Origin: Azolla caroliniana
Taxonomy: Eukaryota > Polypodiophyta
Direction of reading: 5' to 3'
NCBI GenBank assembly: GCA_043228905.1
Contig: JBHGNT010000005.1
Location: forward strand, 10,974,001-11,038,000
Length of the DNA stretch: 64,000 nucleotides
Under the pieces are notes generated by a model. It had not been told where the DNA came from. It ran no database searches and saw only the letters and a program-made list of their open reading frames with translations. Positions 10,949-22,649 of the stretch are shown piece after piece. The position numbers were made by a program, and so were the translations under genes. The stretch's first letter is position 1; each line of letters begins with the position of its first letter.

Positions 10949-11380
10949 TATGGGAAATAATGGACGTATTCACACTGTCCTATTTGGACATATTAGGTTT
11001 TAGGCTACTTATGTAAATAGTGGAAAGGGAAAATTCCCTAAGTCAGTTGGTATTTAAACTGACTCTTGTAACCTAGTTGTAAGGTTGTTCATTTTGTACA
11101 TTGTGCCATAATTTGTAACTCTCTAAGAGAATAATATAGTTACATACTCTTGTGCCTACCTTGTTGTCTCTCTTCCCTTTGTTCCATTTTGTCTTATGAT
11201 TCAGTTGTCTTGTGTTATCAATCTGTTTCTTTGTATTCTTTGAAGATCTTCAACTCAAAGAGTGTTGAGATTGTTCCGCATGTTGACGACTACATTCAAC
11301 AAAGACTCCAAATTTGCAATAGCAATTTGAACCCAATAACCTCTTCACGGAAAATGTGCAACATTAACCACTAGGATAGG
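10949..11380 (+). mobile_element. 3' LTR region of Copia-B
   Basis: Downstream of the RNase H end, a purine-rich ACGGAGGAGTTTCGAA precedes TATGGGAAATAATGG, probably the LTR start with a mutated TG. The block GTAAATAGTGGAAAGGG, AGTTGGTATTTAAAC and CTTGTAACC matches the Copia-A LTR on the minus strand at 1500-1762. The 3' edge is not defined and is placed near 11380 by loss of LTR-like character. Confidence 0.5.
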
Positions 11381-14300
11381 TTATATTATATTTTATAAAA
11401 ATTAGATCATTAAGGATATATATGTAATATTATGAAATGTCCACACTTGGCATTCATGCAAGCATGCCTGCCTATGAGATGGTGTGACCATGCATGTGTC
11501 CAAACCATGCTATATAACCATGTGTCTGAGTATTGATGAACCATTCTTGTTCAAAGCTTGTCTTTGGGCATATTCCTGTAACTCTTGTTCTTATTGTTGA
11601 TACATTGTTAATCTTTTTTTATTTCTCTCTTTTATTTTCCTTTTCTCATTCTCTTCTTCACTTTAAACTTGTAATTGGCCACGACCATGACACCTCTTTC
11701 TTCATTCACCTATTCATCGATCTTAATATCTCTTCTTTCATTTACATCCTTTTCCATCTCACCTTGCAATGTAGTGCTTCGACCTTCTTTTATATCCATG
11801 TGAGAATCCTTGTCATGTGCAAGCCTCAAGGCGTGCACACTACAAGATAATGACAAGTCCATATTTGTTTTCCTTTTTAGCTTCCACAATGTGGACATTC
11901 TCCTATTGTCTCACTTCATCCTACACAATGAGCTAATCACCAGGTTTTGCATTTTATAGAAACCATGTATTAAACCAAATAGAAAAAAGGTTTAAAAAAT
12001 ATATTTCCCATTGGAGACAAAGTAGATTTATAAAACCTCTAGGATGATATACACTCGCATCTAATGATGGCAATAAAGCTCTATGGGAGAAATCTAGAAA
12101 AGTTGTATTTATAAATATCATTATAAGTGCATCGTTGAGCACTAGCATGAGCACTTAATATATGGAGCACCCTTTTAATATATACATTTTCAAACCAAAA
12201 AGTAAGGCATCTTCCTTATCTGGAAGATGAAATCATAAACTTGACACATCATATAAATTGTTAATAATTTTACAAATAAGCAAATAAAGGCATATTTCCA
12301 TTAGGGAAGTGCCTAACTAGTAAAAGATGTCCAATATCAAAATAGAATATCACTCTAACCAACATTTTTTCAATAATAAAGCTTACTAACGTATGTGTAA
12401 TGTTTTTTCTACTTCGGAGACCTTTTTTTAAATACTGCAATCAATAAATCAACATGCTTTTGTGGAAATGCATCACTATGCTTTTACAAGAATACATAAT
12501 AATTCAAACACATGTAGCCAATAGATTGAAGATAAAAGAGAGTTGTATAAACTTGCTAGCCTCTAATGAAATTCACAAAAAATGTAATTATAAAAAATAA
12601 AATGAAATGATGCTTTGAACAAGGCCTAATATTTGCTTTGAACCAAATAGGACATTTTAAACACCTTTTCTACCTACCCTATTATCTATGAACTTCAACT
12701 AGAGTCTCACGAATGCATTCAGCCATATTTTCCAATATCGTGAACTGCTATGCATACATTGAATACCAAAAGAATACATTAAGCTCCCCACACCAAAGAA
12801 AGCTACACAATTTTTTTTAAAAGAACATGAAAACATAATTAGACATTGTCTTCAGCTTATCATAATATATATATCCCATACTCTACACTACACTCCCACT
12901 TAATCAAGTCTTCATTGTACAAGAAGTACAAATATTGTCTCAACTTCATGAACAATATGTCCTCATGTCCTCTTCCAAAAACTTTCAACAATGAGTCTCT
13001 AAAGCTTTTGGGAGGCCTACATGTCATTAGATGTGGATATGTATTGGTAAATATTTCTCTAGGTTCTTTTATTTATGATAGACACTAATGACAATCTTTT
13101 ACATCAAGGGAACCTCCAAAAGTTGGGTTTTGGTTATCCATGTCCTTGGCCTTTACATTTAAACGAAACAAGGAATTCATTAACTCTGGTTGAGTCGGAA
13201 GGATATCCTTATCAAAGTTCTTTATCCCGATAAGGCTTCTTTCCTAGTTAGCATGAAGGTGAGGCCATGCACTTTGGTGGCAGATGTATGAACCCATATT
13301 AGATGTTAAGGATTTTGATACAGACCCCTATAGATAGAAGTATAGAAGGCCTCATTTTCAAATTCTAATTACATTGAATGCCAAATAGGTCATACAACTT
13401 CAAAGACGAATTGCACTAAAAAACTTATTGAGACTCACAAAGATAGCAAACATATTACTTAAAAGTTATATGTACACATTCAAATTACTTAGCAATAATA
13501 TCTCAATTTAATAATAGGCAACGCACATTTGTCCTCAATGTGATGGAATATATTTGCTCAAATTAGCCAATCAAGTGAGGATATTAGAATAAGAAACCTT
13601 TAGATTCATTGATGATTAAGAAAAAACATCATGTTGACATGATGAAAATTCACCAAGAAAGGAGAAAAGGTGACATAAATTAATTAGGTACATAATACAC
13701 TATATTGAAGAGGTGAGAAAGAATGGGCAAAATCAATAAGTAAACAAAAAATCATTAAATTTTAAAGATCATTAGCTCGAGAATGAACTAAAAATCATGG
13801 AATGTTAGAAGTCATAACGTCAGAGGAAGATAGAACACTAGAGAACCAACAAAACAACAAATGCTTGAAATCATTGCATGAATATTTAAAAAATGGAAAC
13901 TTGAAATCAACAAATCATGGCAGGCCAAAAAAACTAAATTATGGAAGCACCTCTTTCTTTGGTGGACAATATTAGAGATTCTACCACATTTGAAGTTGCT
14001 TTCTTGCATTGTCGGGTACAGTGTGTGATGCTAAATCTTGCTAAATCAAGTATAGGAACATCCAAACTATTCATAATAGTGTCAAACCCATGTGGAAACA
14101 CCCATTATTAGACTAGGATTTGTCTTTTCATTAGTTTGTTAGTAAGCACAATTCAATTCTCGACATTATGTAAGGAAGGTTGAGATTATATTCCTCGTTC
14201 TCGTGTTGCAATGATTGATAGCCAATGACATCTCACTGGGTATGTGCATGTGCATTCATCAAGTCGTTTACAATGTTAAAAACATCAAACTTCAAGCAAT

Positions 14301-14381
14301 GCACCATCACATTGCATTAGCATATATATCTAACCATGTTACACTAAACTAAAATTATGTTCAGCCTGAGATCATGCACAA

Positions 14382-14421
14382 GTGTGTGTGTGTGCGCGCA
14401 CACACACACACACACACACAC
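14382..14421. repeat. Alternating purine-pyrimidine tract (GT)n GCGC (AC)n
   Basis: Forty bases of uninterrupted purine-pyrimidine alternation. The left part is GT repeats, the centre GCGCGC and the right part CA repeats, so the middle is also a perfect inverted repeat. Such tracts can adopt Z-DNA or cruciform structure. Confidence 0.85.
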
Positions 14422-16009
14422 CTACTTTACCATATTTTATAGTCCCTCCCATGGACATATAGAATTGAACATTATGGTTTTGGAATAATTGAAAAATATC
14501 CATCGGGAAGAACTTTGAAATACCCCTACATTTTCATTACTTCTTGCAATGGCCTTGTTCAACTCCCTTTCTCTTGAGTCTTACTTATGCCTGAATCTAG
14601 TCATTTTCACTCTAAGTGGTTCACACCCTAGCATGAATATCCTAAGTTGGGTAGAACCCAAATTTGATACGGCCCATAGGCTTAGTCCCATCCCACATAT
14701 CATGTTCAATCTCTCTTAAAATTTATTTTCCAAAAAGTCTCTCTTGGATTTTAATTATAAAGTATCTTCTGTCCACGTCGTGTCTAGTGGGTTTCACATA
14801 TACAATGGAAATCGTTAGGCATGGATAAGGTTGATTGTGGTTCCGTGAAGGGGATGTGTGGGGATATAAACATAATGCAAATAGAACATTATATTTAATG
14901 ATGTCAACTATAAGAACATGTGAGTTTGTATTTGGTTTTGTATTTCATCTTCAGCTATGACGACCCAATCTCTTCACTTTCCTCTTTTAAATACCAACAT
15001 TATTGGAACTAACGTGTAATTTGATTGTTTTTTTTACTACAGCAATTTTCAAATTGTTCCTTTGAGTAGAAAATCTACAAACTACATTCTTTCTTTCTTT
15101 TACTTAAAACAATCGAAATCCCATTCTTTTCTTCACTTCTATTCTACAATTCAATTTGAATTTGTTTAACACTATTTAGATTTCCTATACAATTCATTCA
15201 GAAAAAAGAACATTAAAATTGATGTTTGAGAAGCACTCCTTGGGACTTGTCATCAACCTCATCCATCATGACCATCACCTGCCCACCTCTAATATAGAGT
15301 CAAGGCTTCGACTCTTGATTACACTCCATTTGCTATTTTGTTTTTCATTTTACTAGCACTAGTATCTCTCCCTCAAAGCACACTTTGAATACTATTGTTT
15401 CTCTCCTCGTGTCTTCCTTGTCTGAAATTGCTTTCTGCAAGCATGGAAATCTCACAAAGGTTAGGTAATTCAGCACATTTACAAAAACTATTCCTTTGTT
15501 TATGCTAGACACAAAGATCATGGTCAAATGTTAGCTTACAAAACCATTACAACTTCCTCCCCCCCTTTTTTTATATTTAAAAACTTCATGGTCCATGTCC
15601 GCAACACAGGCACACACACATTACCTACTACAAGGGCATTGATTCATGAAGCCTATCTAGACACTCATTTTACAAAGGAATTGCACATACGATAGAATTG
15701 ACTCGTTTCACCCCGACCAATGAATGATGTAGAAAAAAGGAGATAAGCTTCTCTCAACATACCTGCCATAAACTACGGTGTGACGCAATCCAAAGAATGA
15801 TAAGAACATGCTAATGTTGCAACTAACATGCATCTTATGGGGCATTTCTATTCACTCATGCTTAGTAACGTTGGGTACATCGAGTCTTGAGGAGTAATTT
15901 TGACGAGTGTTTGAAACTTTGAATGCACACGAGATCATGATGTTGTCACAAGCCACAAGATAGGGAAACTAGAGTAGTGTGAGACCTTCCATAAACTTAG
16001 CACATATAT

Positions 16010-16073
16010 ACATACATACATATATATGTATGTATGTATGTTTATGTATATATACATAAACATACATACATAC
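16010..16073. repeat. Two overlapping perfect palindromes of ACAT/ATGT repeats
   Basis: Positions 16010-16037 form a 28 bp perfect palindrome centred in ATATAT. Positions 16028-16073 form a 46 bp perfect palindrome centred between 16050 and 16051, with arms built of GTAT repeats. They share ten bases. They lie about 500 bp upstream of the ferroportin start codon. Expansion of a tetranucleotide microsatellite in opposite orientations is the simplest origin. Confidence 0.85.
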
Positions 16074-16190
16074 TTATGGGGAATCGACGAATGGAAGATT
16101 TGCTTTTCCTGTTGTTAGAAAGCAAGCACTGACTGACTGACTGATTCACGGGTGGAATTGGCGTTCAGAAGATGAGAATGGAATACGAAT

Positions 16191-16194
<4 letters not shown>

Positions 16195-16231
<37 letters not shown>
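16195..16231. repeat. (CT)n microsatellite with trailing (GT)n
   Basis: About 17-18 CT units run here, then a short GA step and about eight GT units to about 16250. The tract lies upstream of the putative TATA box of the ferroportin gene. Confidence 0.9.
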
Positions 16232-16234
<3 letters not shown>

Positions 16235-16361
16235 GTGTGTGTGTGTGTGTCTTTCTTTGAAAGAGGTAGGTGGTAGTGGGTATTCCACTACTGCCCAATA
16301 AATTATTTCCTTTTTTAAATTTCTTTCTTTACTGAAGAAGAAGTACGTGTAGTTGTAGAAG

Positions 16362-16369
16362 TATATATA
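16362..16369 (+). promoter_or_regulatory. Putative TATA box of the ferroportin gene
   Basis: TATATATA-type sequence (AGTATATATAGTTTG) lies about 210 bp upstream of the start codon at 16575. Transcription would begin near 16395, placing the second (CT)n tract in the 5' leader. This is the best TATA match in the 400 bp before the start. It is supported only by position and sequence. Confidence 0.45.
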
Positions 16370-16402
16370 GTTTGATCCGTTGGCCCCAAACATGAGTCCC
16401 TG

Positions 16403-16406
<4 letters not shown>

Positions 16407-16450
<44 letters not shown>
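16407..16450 (+). repeat. (CT)n tract in the probable 5' leader
   Basis: About 22 CT units lie between the putative TATA box and the start codon. Long pyrimidine tracts are common in plant core promoters and 5' leaders, but this one is also an ordinary length-variable microsatellite. Confidence 0.75.
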
Positions 16451-16454
<4 letters not shown>

Positions 16455-16466
16455 CACACGAAATTA

Positions 16467-16538
16467 ATGGATGCAGCAGACGTTGGATTTGAGTTGGTTA
16501 ATGTTAATGGGATGAGAATTACAAGCAACAGGGTTTAA
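16467..16538 (+). CDS. Possible upstream ORF in the ferroportin leader (23 codons)
   Basis: An ATG at 16467 opens a 23-codon frame (MDAADVGFELVNVNG...) that stops at 16536-16538, 36 bases before the main start. A second ATG at 16471 opens a 14-codon frame. If transcription starts near 16395, ribosomes would meet these first, so they could lower translation of the main protein. There is no evidence that the peptide is conserved, and chance occurrence is quite possible. Confidence 0.3.
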   Translation: MDAADVGFELVNVNGMRITSNRV

Positions 16539-16574
16539 AGCCATCATCAATCACCACCCTCACTATTTATAGTG

Positions 16575-19500
16575 ATGATGCACACATGTCTGTTGATCAG
16601 CAGTAGCTGTGATGATGTTGCTTTATTGAAGGCCAACAACAAGCGTAAGGATAAGGAGGAGGTGGTGGAGGTGGGGAGTGATTGCATGGGTGGCAAAGTC
16701 GATGCTTTGGAGGAGGAGGTGGTGGTTAGTAATGGAGGAGGAGGAGCAGAGCAGTGCAGAAAGACTGAGGCATTAGAAGAAGAAGACAAAGGCAATAATG
16801 ATGATGATAGTGGCCTTCATTCTAGTAACAAGGGTCTTGTTCTGGAAAGGAAGGAGGAAGAGGAAGAGAGTCATCAGAATCATCATCATCAAAGTAGTAA
16901 GAGCAATAGCAGTAGCAGTAGCAGTGGTAGTGCTAATGGTGATGGTGATGGTGATGGTAATGGGCAGCGGCGGTTGGTGCATTACCTGTACCTCAGCTAC
17001 CTGCTCTGCCGTTGGGGAGACAGGTTTGGGCACTTCTCTCCAATGAAATCAAAAACAGATTCCTTGTTTATCTTCAAAAATTCCTTTGAAACATTTTAGG
17101 GTGTAAACCCTATTGTTTTTAGTACTAGACGCTTCGAAAATTGATTGATGCCATCGTGTGCAGAATGTGGGACTTTGCAGTAGGATTGTTCATGATTGAG
17201 ATATGGAAACACTCCTTGTTCTTGGCTTCCTTGTATGGTCTTGTTGAAACAGCAACAGTGGTTGTCTTTGGTGTTACCATTGGGGATTGGATGGATAAGT
17301 TCCCTCGACTCAAGGTCAAAACAAATTAAAGAACTAGAATATTTCTACATTGTAAACTGCGGTTTGTTATAAATGGCAAAATGCGTGTCGCATATGTATG
17401 ATGAGTCTAAATCTCTTTGGATTGCAGGTTATACAAATTTCCTTAGCACTGCAAAACATATCCATCCTTGGTGCATCCATGGCCATACTTGTTTTGTTAG
17501 TACAACCTTGGCCCACTATTAATAAGAGCTTCAAACTCTTTGGTGGTCTAATTTTGGCAGTTAATGTGCTTGGTGGTGTTTCAGCTCTTGCGAGCCTTGC
17601 AACGAAGGTCTCACTAGAACGTGATTGGTAATCCTGATCTAAAATACGCCCAAACCCTGTTTGCAATCTGCAATGCAATTTCTGATATCCTACGATTTTA
17701 TAGGCATGTACTTTTCCTAGCACAAAGTTCTTTATTTCTCTTGTTTCATTGAGCCAATGCAAATGAAGCCACACTAGATTCAATCGGAAGCTCTGCAGAC
17801 AAATACGCATGTCACACAAACAAAAATATGTATTCATATATAATATAAATGTCCTTGCAAATTAGGCAACATCAGCAGACTGATACATAACATTGCAAAA
17901 AGGAGTACATATGCATATATATAAAAATCTAGATAGACAGTCATAGATATATATTACAAACAATTTGAAATACTATGCCTGAATTTATAAAACTTAGTGT
18001 AAGGAATGGGCTGCCAATAATTGTCTAAAATAAGTTTTGAGTCCATATCTAATCTATGTATTAATATCAATTGGCAGGGTGGTAATAATGGCCGCAGGGA
18101 GTCCCGCAAACAACCTTACGAAGATGAATGCAGCAATGCGAAGGATCGATCTGTCATGCACTCTCCTTGCTGCAGTCTTTGTCGGACTCCTCATGAGTGC
18201 AGTCTCAGTGGTGACTGCAGCCATTTTCATGGCAGCATGGAATGTCACATGTGTGGGCATCGAGTATTGGTTATTGCTAACCATATACAAAAAGACTCCA
18301 AGACTCCATGAAAAGATACCAATTTATCAGCTCCACCTAACAAAAGTCGAGATGGTTCCTCCAATAACCAAAACCACCCAAGATCCTCTCCTTCAACCAG
18401 ATATAGAAAACCCCACACATGCATCATGTCATAGTCGAAAAGAATCTTTTCGAAGAGGATTTTCAGAAATACCAGAGTGCGTGGCTACCTTATGGCATAG
18501 GCTTATAAGTCTCCCTTCGTTTGAAGGCTGGAGGGTATATATGAGACAGCAAGACAAGCTTGCTGGAATCTCCTTCTCTCTTTTATCCCTCAGTGTTCTA
18601 AGGTATAAGAAACTTCCCTTTCCCCTTTCCTTCTCCTTCTAAGGTTAGACATGATATAGGCACACGCATAACCTTGATATAGGTTGTCCAATCTTAGGGT
18701 TAGAGATGGACCTGCTTGCATGTAGGGTATATATGGTCTGGGCACTAGAGCCACGGTTTAAGGATATTTAAGGGCTAGCTACAGTCGTTGTAAAGAGCGG
18801 AAGCAAACAAATTCAATAAAGAAATGAGAAACAAACGTAAAGAACAATCTCCTCCGGTAAGGCAATATCTTGTCCTTGGTTGTGTATGTACCACACAAGA
18901 TGGAAACACATATATGATATAGCTATACTATGCATTTGGGTAGAATATAATACTGACATAAACCTTTCTCACATTCATATACATACATATACACGTTTAA
19001 CAGAGGGCATCAATGAAATTTTGAATCAATGAGATCTACCACTTACACATGCTTATTACTTTCCATTAGCTTTGGCACACTTATGACAGCAAGTCTGAAA
19101 TGGAGAGGGTGTCCTGCTTATGTTTTGGGCCTTGCTCGTGGACTTGCTGCTTTGATTGGTATTTTTGCTACCGTTTCTTACCCATTTCTACAAGCTCGAC
19201 TACAAACACTAAAAGCAGGATTTGTTTCTATACTAATTCAGGTGAAATTGTGAAGCCTAAAAAGTTAAAGAAAACACCAAATAACCCTAACTTCAACGAT
19301 ATTCATAAAAACCTTCTAAGTTTTCAAAAACATTATGAAAATAGCCCTTTGTTACATAACTTTACTGAGTCCATCCATTGGGATAGTTTTCTCTTGTTTG
19401 AAAACTTGGGGGTATTCCGGTAAATGATTGACACAGTTAGGGGTATTGTGGTGTTCAGCCCAAAAATTAACCCAGATGGCACATGCACACTGAATACTTG

Positions 19501-20416
19501 GCAGGCTCTTGTGCATTCACTGTGAATTATTCCTTTTACTCTTTTAGTTTACAAAACCTTTTTCCATGTTGGTTCACTCAGTGGGCATTCCTCACATTGT
19601 GTGTGGTCTCGGTGTGGCTTAAAAACTCCACTGCTTCAACTGCACTCCTGATAAGTGGGGCAGGTGCGGCAAGGGCTGGCCTTTGGATGTTTGATCTTTC
19701 CGTCACCCAACTGATGCAGGTACACATGATATCCTACAGTATACTCTTTAGATATACAAATGTACATTATAAACCAAACTTTTATTATTGATGTTAAATG
19801 TGTTTGCCAGTGAACTAGTTCACACATATATCCATGATCCCATTAACCCCATCTTATGGCACCATGGCATCTTTCATAAGTATGAACACAGTCAAGAAAT
19901 TCTCACTAAACACCTCTAGGGTACGATTTCATTTGCTTGCACATTCACTCACATTCTCATTCACTTATCAGCTCATCACCACAGCAAGGTTCAAGCAATG
20001 TCCATTGCATGGTCATGAGTTTGGAAAGAAAATGAAGCTATTTCCTGTCAAAGATATTGGACATACTCTATAAATAAAAACATATGAGATTGCTAGGAAT
20101 CTGTGCCTGAGGAAGAGCGTGGAATTGTAGTTGGTGTGCAAAATACGATGCAATCCTTTTGTCAATTACTTACTTTTGTTGTTGGCATGATTATTCCACA
20201 TCCAAAGGTAATCATCCTCATTTTCAACTTTCTATTTCCTCATTAAAAAGTGAACACAAGTGATTCCAATATCTTAATTCCATAAATCTCTTGTAGGACT
20301 TTGACAAACTGATATTCATGTCATTCGGATCAGTAACTTTGGCAGCTATTTTATATGCTATTCAAGTATACTCTACACCTGAGAGAAAGGAAATCGCACA
20401 ATCTAGACAGTGGTAA
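16575..20416 (+). CDS. Ferroportin / SLC40 family metal exporter, 8 exons
   Basis: A complete spliced gene. Exons are 16575-17023, 17164-17314, 17428-17627, 18078-18602, 19070-19241, 19582-19719, 20097-20207 and 20297-20416. Each intron is GT-AG, the frame is continuous and the product is 621 aa, ending in TAA. Residues 1 to about 138 are hydrophilic, with acidic and Ser/Asn/Gly/Asp low-complexity runs. The membrane domain follows: CRWGDRMWDFAVGLFM (from 145), YGLVETATVVVFG, IGDWMDKFPRL, LERDWVVIMAAG, KMNAAMRRIDL, SFGTLMTASLKW, GLWMFDLSVTQLMQ, GIVVGVQNTMQSF and a final helix in DFDKLIFMSFGSVTLAAILY. These are hallmarks of SLC40 (plant IREG1/IREG2, animal ferroportin), about 11-12 helices that export Fe2+ or related divalent metals from the cytosol across the plasma or vacuolar membrane. 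The start follows a GTG and could also be the next ATG at 16578. Membrane location is not determined. It is the only intact host gene here. Confidence 0.9.
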
Positions 20417-21300
20417 TAATCCTGATCATCTCAATTTGTATTTCAGTTCCCGAATGCTCAATTCCTTACCACGATATTTTGAAAAGGGGAGAAATTATAA
20501 CAATATAGTAACGTTCATGGGAGCCAATATGACTCATGGACCAAATACAGGACTCACCAAACCTCTGTCATGATTAGGGTCTAATGTAACCAAAATGCAT
20601 GATTAGGGTTTACTTCTCTTAAAAAATGCATGACTTATCATACCGCTGTCAACATATCTGGTACGACAAGGGTTTATACAAATGCATGATTCGGCATGGC
20701 TAGGCTTATGCTACAAAAAGATCCATGGTTTTCTCAATGAGAAGCGGATTGACAACTCATACGAATCTGCTTCTCTAATAAACTGCATGCAAATCTTCAA
20801 AAAGAAGACAAAAAGAGTACAAGAATAGATAGTTGTTCAATACTCACATCCCGCCGTCGTTTCATCTGTTTGCATGCACTCCTCTTCCTCCTCAGAAAGC
20901 ATGTTGCACAAACTTAGGCCTTTCTCTGTTTCTGCAGTCACGCACACTACTCTTCTTCTGTCGAGGAAAATAGAAAAGCTGGCTTACATAAAACATTGAT
21001 AGGCCTAGCTCATAGTAATAAAAAAAGAAGAAGAAGCTCAGGTGTGGAGGGCCCTTCATCCTGTCCTAATACATACATACATACATACATACATACATAC
21101 ATGATACATACATACTATGTATGCCATGACCATCTATGTGTTCATAATAATAAATTACACCAATTGGCTGAATGGTGTCTTGATCTTCCATCACATCATC
21201 CATCCATAAGTTAGATATATAGTAAATGGGAATGGTTGGTTGTATGTGGCTAAGGACGGGCTCTAGACGGTTTATGTGACGACAACACGAAATAAGCTAG
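20417..21300. other. Downstream region of the ferroportin gene
   Basis: This should contain the 3' UTR and intergenic DNA. I see no strong AATAAA signal close to the stop; AATAAA occurs at 20778 within CTAATAAACTGC. There is a (CATA)n run at 21070-21102. No coding sequence is recognised. Confidence 0.45.
21070..21102. repeat. (CATA)n microsatellite
   Basis: Eight uninterrupted ACAT units followed by degenerate copies to about 21120. Confidence 0.9.
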
Positions 21301-21490
21301 GAATTGAGTAGCGAACTTTTTCTATCCTCACATCATCTCCTGTTCCTAGGATAATATTTTCTATCAATTTGAATCGGGATTCGAAATACTCCTTTCATCT
21401 TCTTTTATCTGATTAATCTTTTCAACAACTATTTAGTTTGTTGTCAAGCAATAATCCATGTTGCGTCTTTTAACCGAGGAACTAAGTTTT

Positions 21491-21502
21491 TGGTATTAGA
21501 GC
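21491..21502 (+). other. Primer-binding site of an LTR-element relic
   Basis: TGGTATTAGAGC differs by one base from TGGTATCAGAGC, the complement of the initiator tRNA-Met 3' end used by many plant LTR elements. Gag-like sequence follows about 130 bp downstream, so a degraded LTR should end near 21489. Confidence 0.6.
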
Positions 21503-21599
21503 AAGAGAATTGAAGGCAACGTACGGATTTGCATCGATATGAGTGCCAAGAAAACATACCAACATGAAGAGCTATCTCGATGAGTCCACCAATTAGAAT

Positions 21600-21920
21600 T
21601 AATTCTATTAGCTTTGGGACAATTCTCGACAACACAAAACTCCCCCCCGAGGAACCAAAGTTCAATGTCCCATTGAAGTTTGACAGGTACACCATCTTAG
21701 TTCTGATGATTCCTTAACCAATTGCATCTAATGATTATGATGCATCCAAACCAATATCCAAAAGGCATAACTTCACTTGAGTTAGTTGGAACTTTCTTAG
21801 TAAGTAGGGTGCTCGTATGGTTGCTCCATTGCTCAAAAAAGAAATCATCTTTTCAACAAGATTTGATGGTTTGCACAAGCACCAAAATCCCTTCTCATAA
21901 AGGACCAAGAAGTGTAGGAC
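21600..21920 (+). pseudogene. Gypsy gag relic
   Basis: Read in shifting frames, this gives LPPEEPKFNVPLKFD near 21645 and a block SLELVGTFLVSRVLVWLLH near 21775 that aligns by pattern with the gag core of Gypsy-S (GLVGTLLSSTTLAWFAPLL, near 6915). Stops and frameshifts are frequent. The PBS at 21491-21502 is in the right place. The family assignment is tentative. Confidence 0.4.
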
Positions 21921-22089
21921 ACATAGTGTGGATTTGTCCACAATGACGGAGACATCACATGAACCAAAACTCATTTTCATAGAAGTGTGGGACACAATGT
22001 GGATTTGTCCCTATGGAACAGAGATGTCATTTGAACCAATTGTCCATAATAATCCCATTTCTAGTTCTCCAATTATGTCTAGTAAGCAC

Positions 22090-22210
22090 TGTTGTAGAAT
22101 ACTTCACATACAACACGCTTAGAATACGTATGCCAAGCATTCTAACTTTTAAAAAAAAGAAACTTAGAATATGTATTTTATAGATAAAATATGTTAAATA
22201 CTTAGAATAC
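22090..22210. repeat. AT-rich hairpin repeat, copy 1, left arm
   Basis: This starts TGTTGTAGAATACTT and carries the recurring word TAGAATAC. Its continuation is at 24473, after the LTR element inserted between them. The intact second copy lies at 54904-55275, which gives the original order. Confidence 0.7.
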
Positions 22211-22416
22211 TATGAAATGCAGAAAAAAATCAAAACCAACCTACTTAGCCGCTTACTTCTTGCTCAATTTATAGTCGATACAAAGGTACCCATTTGGGTT
22301 GTCTTAGCTACATGCGTGCTAAAAAGGGTGTACTAAAAGGGTGGGTTGGCTTAGCTACATGCATCCTAAAGAGGGTGTGCTAAAAGGCTGGTACAAAGGA
22401 ACACATGCACACCACA

Positions 22417-22430
22417 TTTCCCCCTTGAGA
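22417..22430 (-). other. Polypurine tract of the TRIM-like element
   Basis: The minus strand reads CTCAAGGGGGAAA directly before the LTR start TGTGGTGTGC. Confidence 0.65.
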
Positions 22431-22649
22431 GAAACAAGGAGGTTTACGACATGGGGAAAGGGTGGGGATGAGAAGATGGACCTGGGCTGGGATAGGGCTT
22501 GATGCGAGCAACATGGGTTGAGGTAAATTGGCCATTGGAATCATGTTGGAGCAAGTACGTAGTGGATCTAGTGGCATGAACTACGGTGAATGGGCGGCTC
22601 CCTCGGTGCATGAGGGATTCGTTGAGACTGCGCCGCCGGATTGGGAAGT

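Larger units (their letters stand above)
11381..16190. other. AT-rich intergenic DNA, no gene supported
   Basis: Almost 5 kb of AT-rich sequence with only short random open frames. I saw no intron-exon structure, transposon protein motif or RNA gene. Distinct local features are the (GT)n-GCGC-(AC)n tract at 14382-14421 and the overlapping palindromes at 16010-16073. Much of it may be old, unrecognisable transposon sequence, and some may be promoter-distal DNA of the ferroportin gene downstream. Confidence 0.6.

Noticed and set aside
11150-11850. Short frames of 74 and 105 codons as genes
   Set aside because: No codon-use bias, motif or splice context; the first lies in LTR-like sequence.
16010-16073. 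A microRNA precursor at the palindromes
   Set aside because: The arms are simple tetranucleotide repeats with a perfect stem and no miRNA-like asymmetry.
16190-16528. 112-codon minus-strand frame with Arg-Glu runs
   Set aside because: It is a translation of the (CT)n microsatellites upstream of the ferroportin gene.
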